From: Cudoniella acicularis
Taxonomy: Eukaryota; Ascomycota; Leotiomycetes; Helotiales; Helotiaceae
Reading direction: 5' to 3'
NCBI GenBank assembly: GCA_013054445.1
Contig: JAAMPI010000817.1
Location: forward strand, 1 to 25,086
Length of the DNA stretch: 25,086 bases
This document shows, piece by piece, positions 10,467 through 20,317 of this stretch; positions within the stretch are counted from its first letter, which is position 1, and each line of letters opens with the position of its first letter. Below the pieces are notes generated by a model. It was not told where the DNA came from and did not search any database. It worked only from the letters and a program-made list of their open reading frames with translations. Position numbers and translations under genes: made by a program.

Positions 10467-11688
10467 CTTATATCTTATGGGAGTCATTGCTTCAGCTCAA
10501 TTCTTGATCTGTTAGGTATGGAAGCGATCATTTGTCTACAAGGAATCATTTAATAGGGTATAACGCCTAGTGTTTCTCGAAACAAATATGCTACCTGATA
10601 TTTGTTAGTTTTAAGACGAAGTTGCTAGTTCTCAAGTCCCCGGGAGTTCTCGTTCAAGTGCTCCGAGTTCCGGCCACGTTTATATATGTAGCAGCTCGCC
10701 CATAGTCTGTTGATGGTTTATGGAGATTGCGTCAACGGTTCTCACGTGTCCACACGGGGAGAGCTTATTCCCTATACCTTGCAGCATCAAGAAAATATAG
10801 GCATATTCACTTTGTTTTTAAGTGTTCTCAAAAGCATATAAGAGCTATAAATCTCGCGCTTAACTCAGGTTTATTAGTCTGTAGAGCTAGTGAGGGTTCT
10901 CCCATTATTTCGTAGCCCTCAGGGAACTCAATTTCATGTAGCTGCACCCCTACTTAGCCTATTGACAATTTCTTCGTAGCCTGGACGAGTTGGTTCTTCA
11001 TATACGGAATCCTCCTTATCGCTGTCTGGCAGATCCGCGAGGCGGACGCAACCGATAGTTGGCGGTGATTAATTCTTCGAATTCTGGAAGAAGAAAATCT
11101 GCGTGATTAGAGCAAATCATTGGTGAGGTCAAGATCGTAACGACGATTTCTTCCCGGAAGTCTCAAGAACGAATCTAGACAGTGGCTTGAGGTTCTCGGC
11201 TTGGGGAAGGGGTGGCTATTTGGCTATATTCGACTTTCTCTTTACCGATGACGTTTTGCGGCCCCGTTAGGTGGCCGTTTCGGGCTCCTCAGTTATAATT
11301 AGTATTCGGACACTGTTGCGACACAGTTGGTTAGTGTCGGTGCTCAGGCCATGCTCAGGAATGCCTACCCTTGGCTTAGGTTAGAGCAGCAACTGCTCAG
11401 GTCCAAAGACAGAAGTAGATTTTGGAGAGGTCAGTTTTCGGTGCAGACTATATTGGTAAGAGTTTGGAGGTGAGGTTGAAACTTGAAGGGTGGCGGCGCA
11501 GTTGAGGAATGAGTAGTTTTGGGCATAGTGCTTATATGTGTTTGGAGACGAGAAGATAAAAGCAGAGTATCTTGTATTGAAACTAGTTTTAGTCTTCCGA
11601 TAAACATTTAAAAAGAGTCTTAAAATCTCATTTTTTGTAAGTGATTCGGAGACCGGTTACCCCTCTTTCAAGAATCCGCAAGTTACTT
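10467..11688. other. Gene-free interval between convergent NLR-like and Zn2Cys6 genes
   Basis: About 1.2 kb between the 3' ends of two convergent genes. The only open frame of note (10727-10915, +) has no recognisable motif. Nothing resembles an RNA gene or an intact mobile element. The length is generous for convergent 3' ends, so a decayed insertion is possible but not demonstrable. Confidence 0.45.
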
Positions 11689-14207
11689 CTAGGTATTGTA
11701 CAAGCCCGCATCCGCCAACCACCCCCAATCATCTTCTGCATTCACCCCAATAATATTCTCCCAACCAAAGTCAATATACGGAAATTCTTTCTCCCCACTA
11801 TCATCTCCTAGGCCGCTCTCCAGGCCATGTACTGTCATGTCATGATTTGGCTCGCTGGATTGGTTTTGCGAAGTCTCGTAAGACCCGTTAGACAACGTGA
11901 AAACAGGTATTACGGTCAACGACGCCTGTTCAGACGAGGCTCCCGAACATTTGAAAAAGCTTCCTGGGGAAATGGTGATTGTCCCAGAGAAAGGTACAAC
12001 GATTTTGGCGTATGGAGTTTGACATTGCCCATTCGGAGGAGGGGGGCATGGAGCGCTCCGAGCGAGGGAGGCTAGAGTCTCTAGCCCTTGGAATGCTTGT
12101 GCGGCTATGGAGTCATTTGATGTTGTCGAGGCTTGACGAAGTATCGCGAGCGTTGACTCAATCAATTCCCAGTCTCTGGCATGGTGAAATGATTGGCTAC
12201 GAAGGGGTGAAGACCCCAACCCCAAAATCGCTAGAAGAAGCAAAGTTGCGCAAATGAAGGATTGATAATCTATCATCTTCACTAAGCTGAATGCCCCGAG
12301 AGGATCCGAGCGCATGATGTGATATATCTTTAACGTCTCCCGAGATCCAGTTAGACAAGCTGTTCTGTGGTCCTCTAATTCGGGATTCTCGATGGATTTT
12401 ACCATTAGGGGCATGTGGATGAACACGCGAATGTGGTGGTACCAAAGCTGCGCTGTGAGTCGCTCCATGTACTCTGATCGATCGATCCTTTGGAGACTTA
12501 GTTCGGCTGGAGCATCCCAGAAATCCTGATCCATGTCATATGCTGCTAGTGCTGCATCTCTTTGTAGGTCTTGTGTCAATGTTATTGATAATCCAAGTCC
12601 TGCTTGATTGCGATCGATGATTTGGGCCGATAGCCTGAGCAATCTGGATTGAAACCATGAAGTTGTTCCTCGTCCGCCGTGGAGATCGTTAGGAATGGTA
12701 CTCCCGTTGGTTGCGTATGGTAGGCCAATTAGTAGGCTTGTGTAGAGATCCATTTGGCACAAATATAACCAGGTTTGCTGTCGACAAGACATAGCAACCT
12801 CCGACTCGTTCTGTAAGCGCTGTTGGCATTGAAGACCAAGCAGCTGGCCATAAGAAATACTCCGATGAATTACTAACCAAGTTTTCTTAATGAGTCCCAG
12901 ATTCATGAGCAACTTGGACGCAAGAACACCCACCCCGAGACCGGTCATGGAGCTTGCATAATGTGAGTCGTTAAGAATCAATAGATCAACACAGCTGAAA
13001 TATTTATGGAAGAGCTCGCTCGGAGGACTCCGGAGTTGGCGCAGAATAACCCCATGATTGGAATCAAGCTGTTGAATGGAGGCGGCTATGCAAAGGAGAC
13101 CCAGACCGACGAGGGAAGGATCGTTTGAGCTGAGAGTAAACGTCACAAACCCTGATAGGGTCTCAGAGCACTTGTCAGGAAGGGTGTCCAAGACCCAGGG
13201 CGCAATCGCTCGCCTAATTGTTGGTCAAAAAAGACCCAGGACAGGAATATGAAGAAAAGAAGCGCGTATATTTAACGAGAGCTTACCATGTCGTCCACCA
13301 GAAGCATGTAGCCTCTAAGATATCTGATAGCAGTCTAGGCGCGGGAAGGACTTTCAGGAGTTGTTGTCTTGTATGAGAACGCTTTTGTAATAACGCTGTA
13401 TCGGCTTTGGCTCTAACATCTTCCTTCGCTACTGTCCCAAGTTCGGTTTCTGCCCGGTTCCGGGACCACTGAGCCTTGTTACCATGGAAAATAAACCAAC
13501 AAAAAGAGTCAACTTACAATAGCGTTATCGAAAAGCGATGAGATAGGTTCGATATCATCAATCAAATCTGCGCCAGCTGAGGAAAAAGTGGAGAGGGGCG
13601 TTATAGATACAGGATCTTGTGTTGGTAATGGTACTGTTGCCGGCGCTGGGACGCGCTGATTCAAACTTCTTATTGATATAGGAGTAGTCGTGTCCTCCGA
13701 AGGCGATTTTGAAGCTTCGGAACTTGCTTGAACTCCAGTGACCAGGTCTCCACCGACAGAAACATTGTGATGACTTTGGCCCGTCGATTTGATGATAGCT
13801 TCTAGTTCTTCAACTCTCGAGGATAGCTTCGCAAGGGTCAGTCTAGTATCAGTCGTTGTAGCATCCTGAAGAGCTGCCCTGCCCTGCTCGGTACAAGAAA
13901 AGCCCTTGGACTTGCAGGTCACACATTTCCGAGATCCACCAGGGGGAAATATACATCGATTTTTCCTCCTTCGACCTGCAGTATATGTATTAGCATCGAA
14001 TTCGTTTTCCGGAGTTAACAAGTGACAAGCTATGATAGTTAAGATCTGAGTGGGTCCAGCCTTACACTCGAGACAGCTCCTTGTTCCCTTTCTCATAGGT
14101 TTGGAGTTCAACGACGACATCATTTTAAGGGCGGACGAAGAAGCGGATGAAGCAACATTAGCGGCAATGGACGTGAATTTTGATGTATGGCTGAGTAAAT
14201 CCATCAA
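11689..14207 (-). CDS. Zn2Cys6 fungal transcription factor
   Basis: A nuclear DNA-binding regulator of the fungal Zn(II)2Cys6 class. Three introns (13976-14065, 13469-13517, 13214-13286) give four exons and an intact 768-residue protein with exact phase. Splicing the first intron builds the zinc cluster across the junction: cysteines at 45, 48, 55, 65, 68 and 75 (C-x2-C-x6-C-x9-C-x2-C-x6-C), with the basic RRRKNR between the second and third. A short predicted coiled coil (LTLAKLSSRVEELEAIIKS) follows, as expected for dimerisation. The C-terminal half, with WYHHIRVFIHMPLM, fits the middle-homology region of these factors. ATG at 14207 was chosen as the first in frame; ATGs at residues 29, 30 or 38 are alternatives. 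It is divergent from the SDR gene, so it may control that gene or itself. Confidence 0.88.
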
Positions 14208-14781
14208 GTTTGATCTAATCAGGGGTTTGAACCCTTGATTACAAATTCGTCCGTTCCTTCGTCCGAGATTTCATCCGATCGGACCAAAGAAAAGCTTAGT
14301 GGGGTCGGTGCCCCGAGGTTTAACCGGCACACATCACTGTTGCACTTGACCTGCATGCTCACACCTTTTATTCCAAACCTATAAGTGTTACGGAGTAGAT
14401 AGAACTCACAAACTTATAGCCCCTGACTGTATATTCACAGAGTATTTGCAAGCAAGACAGACCAAACCTAGCAGAGAAAGAAATAGAAGCTATCCAAGCT
14501 ATAGATATTCATTCATTCGTCCGTCCGTTCGTCCGGTTCCGATATTGCCCCGAACTTTATTCTCTTTTCAGATTTGGGCTTACAGATCTTGTTGGTCATT
14601 CCGCGTTTTTGCTTTACCTACTTAACTATGCACCCCTTTCAGCCTTTACTCTTCAAACCCGTCTCTGTTATCCTCCTTTCTTCAAATTTCACCGACCTAC
14701 CCAGCATAAAGATTAAGAAGCAGCCTCGAATATTGGACGAGGTACAGATACCCTCTATCGCTCCATTTCAATTAGCTCAAT
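14208..14781. promoter_or_regulatory. Divergent promoter with two TCCG clusters
   Basis: The 574-bp interval separates the divergent transcription factor and SDR genes. TCCG occurs repeatedly in two clusters, 14246-14284 and 14511-14542. The first includes the perfect palindrome TCCGATCGGA (about 14274-14283). Zn2Cys6 proteins typically bind CGG/CCG triplets in inverted, everted or direct arrangement, so these are candidate operator sites for the adjacent regulator. The motifs are seen; the function is inferred. Confidence 0.5.
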
Positions 14782-15891
14782 ATGGGTTGGTTCGCTTCGT
14801 TCCTCTACTCACAGTTGTTTGTCAAACTGCCCAAGCCCACCAAGGACTTCTCCGGCCAAACAATCATAGTAACTGGCTCGAACACTGGCCTTGGACTTGA
14901 AGCAGCTCGATATCTCTCTCGCCTCAACGCAACCCTCATTATCCTCGCTGTCCGAAATCAAGCCAAAGGCGAAGCAGCAAAGAAATCCATTCTTGCAAGC
15001 ACAAGTCGTGCCGACATCAGTATCGAGGTATGGGACCTTGACATGCAGTCGTACGACTCAATCAAAGCCTTTTGTGCCAAAGCCAATAATCTTCCTCGAC
15101 TTGATGCCGTGCTCGAGAATGCAGGCATAATGACCAAATATTTCAAGATGGTGGCAGGGTATGAATCTACCATCACTACAAACGTTATTGGCACGTTTCT
15201 CCTAGCCTTTGGGTTATTACCAAAGCTGAAGCAGTCGGCGGCAGAATACAAGATACAACCAAGACTTTCTGTTGTGGCTTCTGATTTGCATTTCATTGCC
15301 AAATTCTCAGAACGTAACAACAAGGATATTTTCGCGGCTTTGAACGATGAGAAGTCAGATATGTCTATGGATAGGTCAGGATCTATGCACCACACAAGTC
15401 ATTCTTCATGCTAATACTCTTTGTATCAGATATGCTGTATCAAAGCTCCTTCAAGTCTTCGGTGTGCGCGAGCTAGCCTCTCATGTTGCTCATGCCCCCA
15501 AGTCGACATCACCGACTGTCATCATTAACTGCATGACCCCGGGAGCTTGCAAGTCGGACTTTGACCGCGAATCTTCAAGCGTTGGAAAAATCATGAATGC
15601 CATCATGTTTGCATTAGTTGCACGTACCACTGAAGCTGGAAGTAGCACTCTTGTGGCTGGGGTCGCTGCTGGTGAAGAAAGTCATGGGACATACATGGCT
15701 GATTGTCGAATTGCAGAGTATGTAATCTCCCGCTTTTCTGTGCTTTACATTGAGAAAGAGAGATGCTGATAGTCGTTAGGCCAGGTCCGATGGTTCTGGG
15801 GTCTGATGGAATGGCTTTGCAGAAGAAAGTATGGGATCAGCTAGTTCGTCAGCTAGAGATGATTCAACCTGGTATCTCTCAAAACATTTAA
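14782..15891 (+). CDS. Short-chain dehydrogenase/reductase (retinol-dehydrogenase-like)
   Basis: An NAD(P)-dependent oxidoreductase of the classical SDR superfamily; the substrate is unknown. Two introns, 15375-15429 and 15718-15779 (donor GTATGT), give three exons and an intact 330-residue protein. The Rossmann motif TGSNTGLG is at residues 31-38. The usual NNAG motif is present as ENAG (112-115). The likely catalytic Ser is in VVASD (167), and the catalytic YAVSK (Tyr199, Lys203) is created by splicing the first intron. The C-terminal exon ends KKVWDQLVRQLEMIQPGI, a common ending in this fungal subfamily. The first donor is GTCAGG, weaker than usual, but phase and motif continuity support it. 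The N-terminus is short and mildly hydrophobic with no clear signal. The intact frame contrasts with the HET/NLR genes nearby. Confidence 0.9.
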
Positions 15892-17176
15892 TTGCAGAAC
15901 AATCATGGACATGAAACCATGGAGAAGTTGGGGCAAAAGATTGGGTCGTGGTAGTTTAATGGGGCTTATCGGTTCTTAGGAGATCGTTGCTACTGTAATT
16001 TGAGGTGATGATTGGGCTGTACAATAATAAAATTGCTTTCCTTATATTGACCAGAATTACTAGATGTGAAGATATACTAGGGGACGTGCCACTCCTCAAT
16101 TCCACCTCAGTCTATAGTACTATGAGGCTAGGCCGGAGAGCTACCCTCCCTTAAGCGGAGCAGGATTAGGCGACTCTTTTTAAGTCTCAGGCTGAGTGGG
16201 CTACTGAGTGGGAGCAGTTTGGCTAGGATCAAAATGGCTGGGATTTCAATTTCGCTGAGGTGATCTGTCTACTGCTTGAGATCTCAGCCGTTTTATCGGA
16301 TGTGTTCTAGCGACGGCGAAATCGGAGATAGAATTGAACTGAATAGGTGCTCAGGACAAGCGAAAGCTATGCGGCGTTGAAACAACGTTGCTGCTTTATC
16401 TAAGCTAAGCACCAGTCAACCTTCGCAAGTCGACCGCAATGGTATCAGGTGCGCTTAAATTTCTGCCTAGACTTCTACACATCTTAGAAGAATTGTTATC
16501 ATTTGTCCGTAGAAAGCCATGGGCGGGCCACTTTTGTTGTGACACAAGACAGTGACAGAGCCTTGGGACTGATGCCGACCTTTTCACATACGCTTGCGGC
16601 TTTTTAAGCCTTGTAGCCATCCACGTGGATATCCTCACAAAAGCCATTATTCGTTTATTTATTAAATTAGTTGGGTATTACGGTTTATCTTTCAGGGAGA
16701 GTGGGAGTGTGAGTGCGGTGTGTTTGAATGAGGTGTATTTGATTACGCTGTGTAACCAGCTATGTCTCGATGAGATCGCCGATCCTTGACAAGGAAAAGA
16801 AAAATTGGCTTTTCAGCCCTCTGGCCATCTTAGCGAATCACGGCCTCTCGAATTTCTCTGGTTTTCTTTAGGCGTCGAATAGGCCTCTTAGCAACTGAAT
16901 TGTGAAGGATGCCCACATCGCTGTTGAATTTAGTACTCAGCCTCGGGGTGAACACTCTACTGCAACATAAAGGCGGCCTTGACCTCTCGTCTGTTTCATT
17001 TTTGATCGCCTTTTCCACCCAACATAGGGTTTCAATTTCAAGATTCTCTGAGGGTAGCTCGCTTCGAGAATTCGCTTGATCTTATCCAGCGATCCATCTC
17101 TCCCCTTTTAATTTTCCAGACTTGGGACTCCACGAATCAATTCACACTTGCGGTCTTTCCCACCAGCAAATCCATT
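15892..17176. other. Gene-free interval with a HET-gene relic
   Basis: About 1.3 kb with no supportable complete gene. It holds the 81-bp HET-gene fragment listed separately and sequence around 16080-16260 that looks like decayed mobile or duplicated DNA. Open frames at 16405-16647 (-) and 16830-17018 (-) show no motif. The last few hundred bases presumably carry the promoter of the downstream membrane PNP gene. Confidence 0.45.
16272..16352 (-). pseudogene. Relic fragment of the HET-domain gene
   Basis: This stretch aligns with HET gene positions 2067-2151 (coding around HET residues 408-435). By eye there are about ten mismatches and one or a few gapped bases, roughly 85% identity. Shared runs include TGAGATCTC, TTTTATCGG and ATAGGTGCTC. 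GAAAGCTAT just beyond may be a further match after a deletion. It cannot be translated usefully. It marks a partial, decayed duplicate of the HET gene 14 kb away, or of another family member. Confidence 0.65.
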
Positions 17177-19834
17177 ATGAGGACTTTAATTGCCTTGAAG
17201 GCCATTTGGTTGGTGTTGCAGGCAAAGCTTGGAAAGCCTCAAGTTACATGCTGGCCCGGGGGCGAGGCAACTACCAGCAATACCTGTTGGTATGATATCA
17301 CATGCGCTCCTCTTGGCGCAATTGCATCGGGATATATATTACCTCCGAGCCCTATACCCACAAACAATTGCCCTGCGCCAACTTATACCTGCGCCACGAC
17401 ATCTGAGGCTAATCCTCTTCTTCCTGGAGGATATTATCTTGAAGTCACATGCACCTCCGCCTTGGGTTCTTTACTCGTAGGTGCCACAAATACAGAACTC
17501 CTTTCGACCTCCNCGACACCTGTTACTAGTACCCCCGCCTTGGGTTCTTTACTCGTAGGTGCCACAAATACAGAACTCCTTTCGACCTCCGCGACACCTG
17601 TTACTAGTACCTCCGCCTTGGGTTCTCTAGGTCCTACAAGTACAACACCCCTTTCGAAACCCGCGGCACCTGCTACTAGCACCTTGGTCTTTCCGACAGC
17701 ACCAACTCTTAGCATTTCCATCCCCACAGTCACTTCGCCTCCTCCTCAAACCACGCCAGTACCAAGACCAAGCAGCCCAACCACAGTGAGTAAGATTGTC
17801 CAGTCTTCGAGTACCTTCAGCCCTTCAAGCGGAATTAGTTCTGGCTCGATAGTCTCGATTCCACCTCCCACTGTGACCACAAATGCTTCATCCTCAACCT
17901 TCCCGCCGATTCCAAATTACACTGGAGATCTGTTGAGAAATTATTGTACCATACCAGAATTCACCCTCCTACCTGGCCCTCAGACTACAATTGTTATCTA
18001 TGCTGCCTTCATCGGATGTGTGAACGACAAGCCAGACTGTTGCCCCTTTGCGGTCTCAACCATCACCTCAAGAACAACAGCCATAGTTTCAACTATCGAG
18101 ACTGAGACCCAATCAGCTGTCATCAGCTCGACAACTATTATTTCTTCAGGCAACGTATCAGAATCGAGTACCACTATTTCGCTTGCAGCCACCCCATCGA
18201 TATCCACAACGTCAACTGTACTAACTCCTGCCGTGGCATCTCCTCAACCGACTGTCGCGACGGCGACCTCTACATCGACTCGCCAACTATTTCCCATTGC
18301 AGAAGTTCAAGCTCAAACTACTTTGACACAATGTCCCCAAGACTATCATATGGTTTCGTCTTCATGTTGTCCTATGTGAGTCAATTTAGTTCCGTAGCAC
18401 GTCACCACAACCCATATTATATTTGAGGAGCAACAGCTAACAAATATTTAATAATCAGCGGGTATATATTGTACTCGACGACTATAGCAGGCATCACACC
18501 CTGTTATAGCCCCCTATCCAGTACACTCAACGTAACACCTCCTCCAGGTCTCACTCTTGACCCTACGGTTGTCTTAGCTGGTACAGAGTCGAGTGAAGCA
18601 AGCACATCGGATTTTCTATCAACAACGTTTGATACATCTACCCCAGTGCCACAAACCACCACATCAATACCTAATAATGTCTACTACTCTATACCCTTTC
18701 CAGTTCAGCCACCATCTGAACCAAGGGTATCTACAGGCGACATAATTGCAATCAGCCTTTTATCTCTTCTCGGCGTCTGCGCCTTGCCATTGTGGTTCAT
18801 TTGGAGGAAATTGCGGCAGAGAAGGCAGGCTGGTTTTGAAAAGAAACGCAATAGCTATACTGTTGTATGGATTGCCCCACTTTATGTTGAGGCGTTGGCC
18901 GCCAAGAACATGTTAGATCATGTCCATGACGTGAAGTTCGCTTTAGGTCGCGGAGATGATTATATCTACACCGCAGGGGACATCAACGGGCACAACATTA
19001 TCATTGCGACCTTCCCAGCAGGGCATAGACACGGAGTTGCAGCTGCTGCTTCTCTTGCAAGAGATGTTAAGGCGAAGTTTCCTAATATTTTGTTCGGGCT
19101 TCTGGTTGGAGTTGCCGGAGGTCTGCCAGACCTTTCCAAAGTACCTCCGCGCGACATTCGTCTCGGAGATGTGCTTGTGGGTCTGGGACAAAATGGAAGT
19201 CCATGCATTGTGAGCTATGGATTTGGTAAAGAGACTGCAGAAGGGTTTCAAGTCAACTTAATGGAAACCAGGATCGCGATGATTGTCGGTGCCGGTATTC
19301 GTGCTATGACTTTGGCAGGTTCAGATCAATGGAGGTTTTTTCGCCAGTACTACGAATCTATTCAGAACAAGGAACCCAATGAAAAAAAACGTATTTGCAG
19401 ACCCGGGCCAGGATAATGACATCTTATTCGCAAGTTCTCCCAGAACCAATGACAGCGACCCAGTTTCTCTTCCTGTCCAACGGGAACCACGACCCCTTGA
19501 TCAACGTATCCAAGTGTGGTACGGTAAAGTTGGATCGGGAGATAGGTTAATGAAGAATGCCCAAAAGAGAGATGAGCTAAAAGAAAATTATGATATCATC
19601 GGTCTTGAAATGGAGGCTGCTGGTGTCATGGATATCATTCCCGTGGGCGTGATACGCGGCGTCTGCGACTATGCAGATGAACATAAAAACAAGCAGTGGC
19701 AACCATTTGCCGCAGCGACGGCGGCCGCTTATGCGAAAGCACTACTTTACGAAATGAATCCCGACCTAGAGTTGAATGGGAGTGAAGCTACAGTCCAACA
19801 TGTCCAAGAGTTTCAGGAAAGAAACTCGGCATAG
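17177..19834 (+). CDS. Membrane-anchored PNP_UDP-domain protein with Ser/Thr-rich ectodomain, frame-broken
   Basis: I know no named family with this layout. ATG at 17177 starts a hydrophobic segment (MRTLIALKAIWLVLQ) that may be a signal peptide. About 470 residues rich in Ser, Thr and Pro follow, with clustered cysteines (QVTCWPGG, CWYDITC, CCPFA, SSCCP), suggesting an O-glycosylated extracellular domain. An intron at 18376-18458 (CTAAC branch site) joins SSCCP to IGYILYS. A transmembrane helix (IIAISLLSLLGVCALPLWFIW, about residues 494-514) and a basic stop-transfer segment RKLRQRRQ follow. The cytoplasmic side is a PNP_UDP domain like that of the NLR-like gene: YTVVWIAPL, FGLLVGVAGGLP, DIRLGD, EMEAAG, RGVCDYADEHKN. 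It stops at 19834 with no NB-ARC after it. The frame shifts by one base in an A8 tract at 19382-19389. Length would be about 857 residues. Confidence 0.75.
17461..17690 (+). repeat. Tandem 78-bp (26-residue) coding repeat in the ectodomain
   Basis: Units begin at 17461, 17539 and 17617 with CTTGGGTTCT. Units one and two are almost identical, differing at a C/T and possibly at the ambiguous n (17513). Unit three is diverged and about 9 bp shorter. Each encodes ALGSLLVGATNTELLSTS-type sequence. This implies a recent in-frame expansion in the Ser/Thr-rich stalk. Confidence 0.92.
19382..19389 (+). other. A8 homopolymer at a coding frame break
   Basis: Eight A residues follow a G. Upstream, the frame reads through conserved-looking PNP sequence up to NEK; downstream, the PNP sequence (VFADPGQDNDILF) is in another frame. 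Seven A residues would keep one frame throughout. This could be a sequencing miscall, a slippage mutation, or a polymorphic tract. Confidence 0.7.
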
Positions 19835-20317
19835 TGATGACGATAGTGAAGCTGCAAGTGCTTCCCACTCCTTCACAGTACTAGTATTAAAGTTTCCTTC
19901 TCGTACTATTCGAAGAGCTTCTCTGATTTGGCGGATTGATTCATTTGCACGCCGACCTTTTGGACTATTTTTGAAAAGAGAAATACGTTGTTAATTTACC
20001 TAGAAATCGAACAGGAGATAACTTTCAAGTATCAACAAGGGCAATGGGAGATAATATTGTTGGATCCGACTAGCATAGCATTATTAATATATTCAATGTT
20101 AAAATTTCCCAAAGTTTTTGTGATTCACAAACGAGCCATGATTTTGTTCCTGTTCTCGACTAATTTAATATCAATTAATTTTCAACATATTTTCCCGCTA
20201 TTATCTAAAACCAGTCGAAAGAGAATCACGTTCGATCCTCGAGGTAGATATGTATCAACCATATGATTTATACCCATGCAACCACATTTGGTTTATCGAG
20301 ATAGAATTCTGTCCTTG
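19835..20317. other. AT-rich interval between convergent genes
   Basis: About 480 bp between the membrane PNP gene and the HET pseudogene, which are convergent. I checked whether an NB-ARC or other domain continues from the PNP frame here and see none. There are no RNA genes or repeats that I can recognise. Confidence 0.45.

Noticed and set aside
16405..16647. 80-residue open frame on the minus strand
   Set aside because: No motif, no splice support, and it lies in a decayed intergenic region.
19320..19400. An intron (GTTCAG...GCAG) instead of a frameshift in the membrane PNP gene
   Set aside because: The phase would fit, but the donor is poor and the removed segment (FFRQYYESIQNKEPNEK) matches the helix expected from the NLR PNP domain.
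19776..19994. Continuation of the membrane PNP protein into an NB-ARC domain
   Set aside because: No P-loop or other NB-ARC motif is present downstream in any frame.
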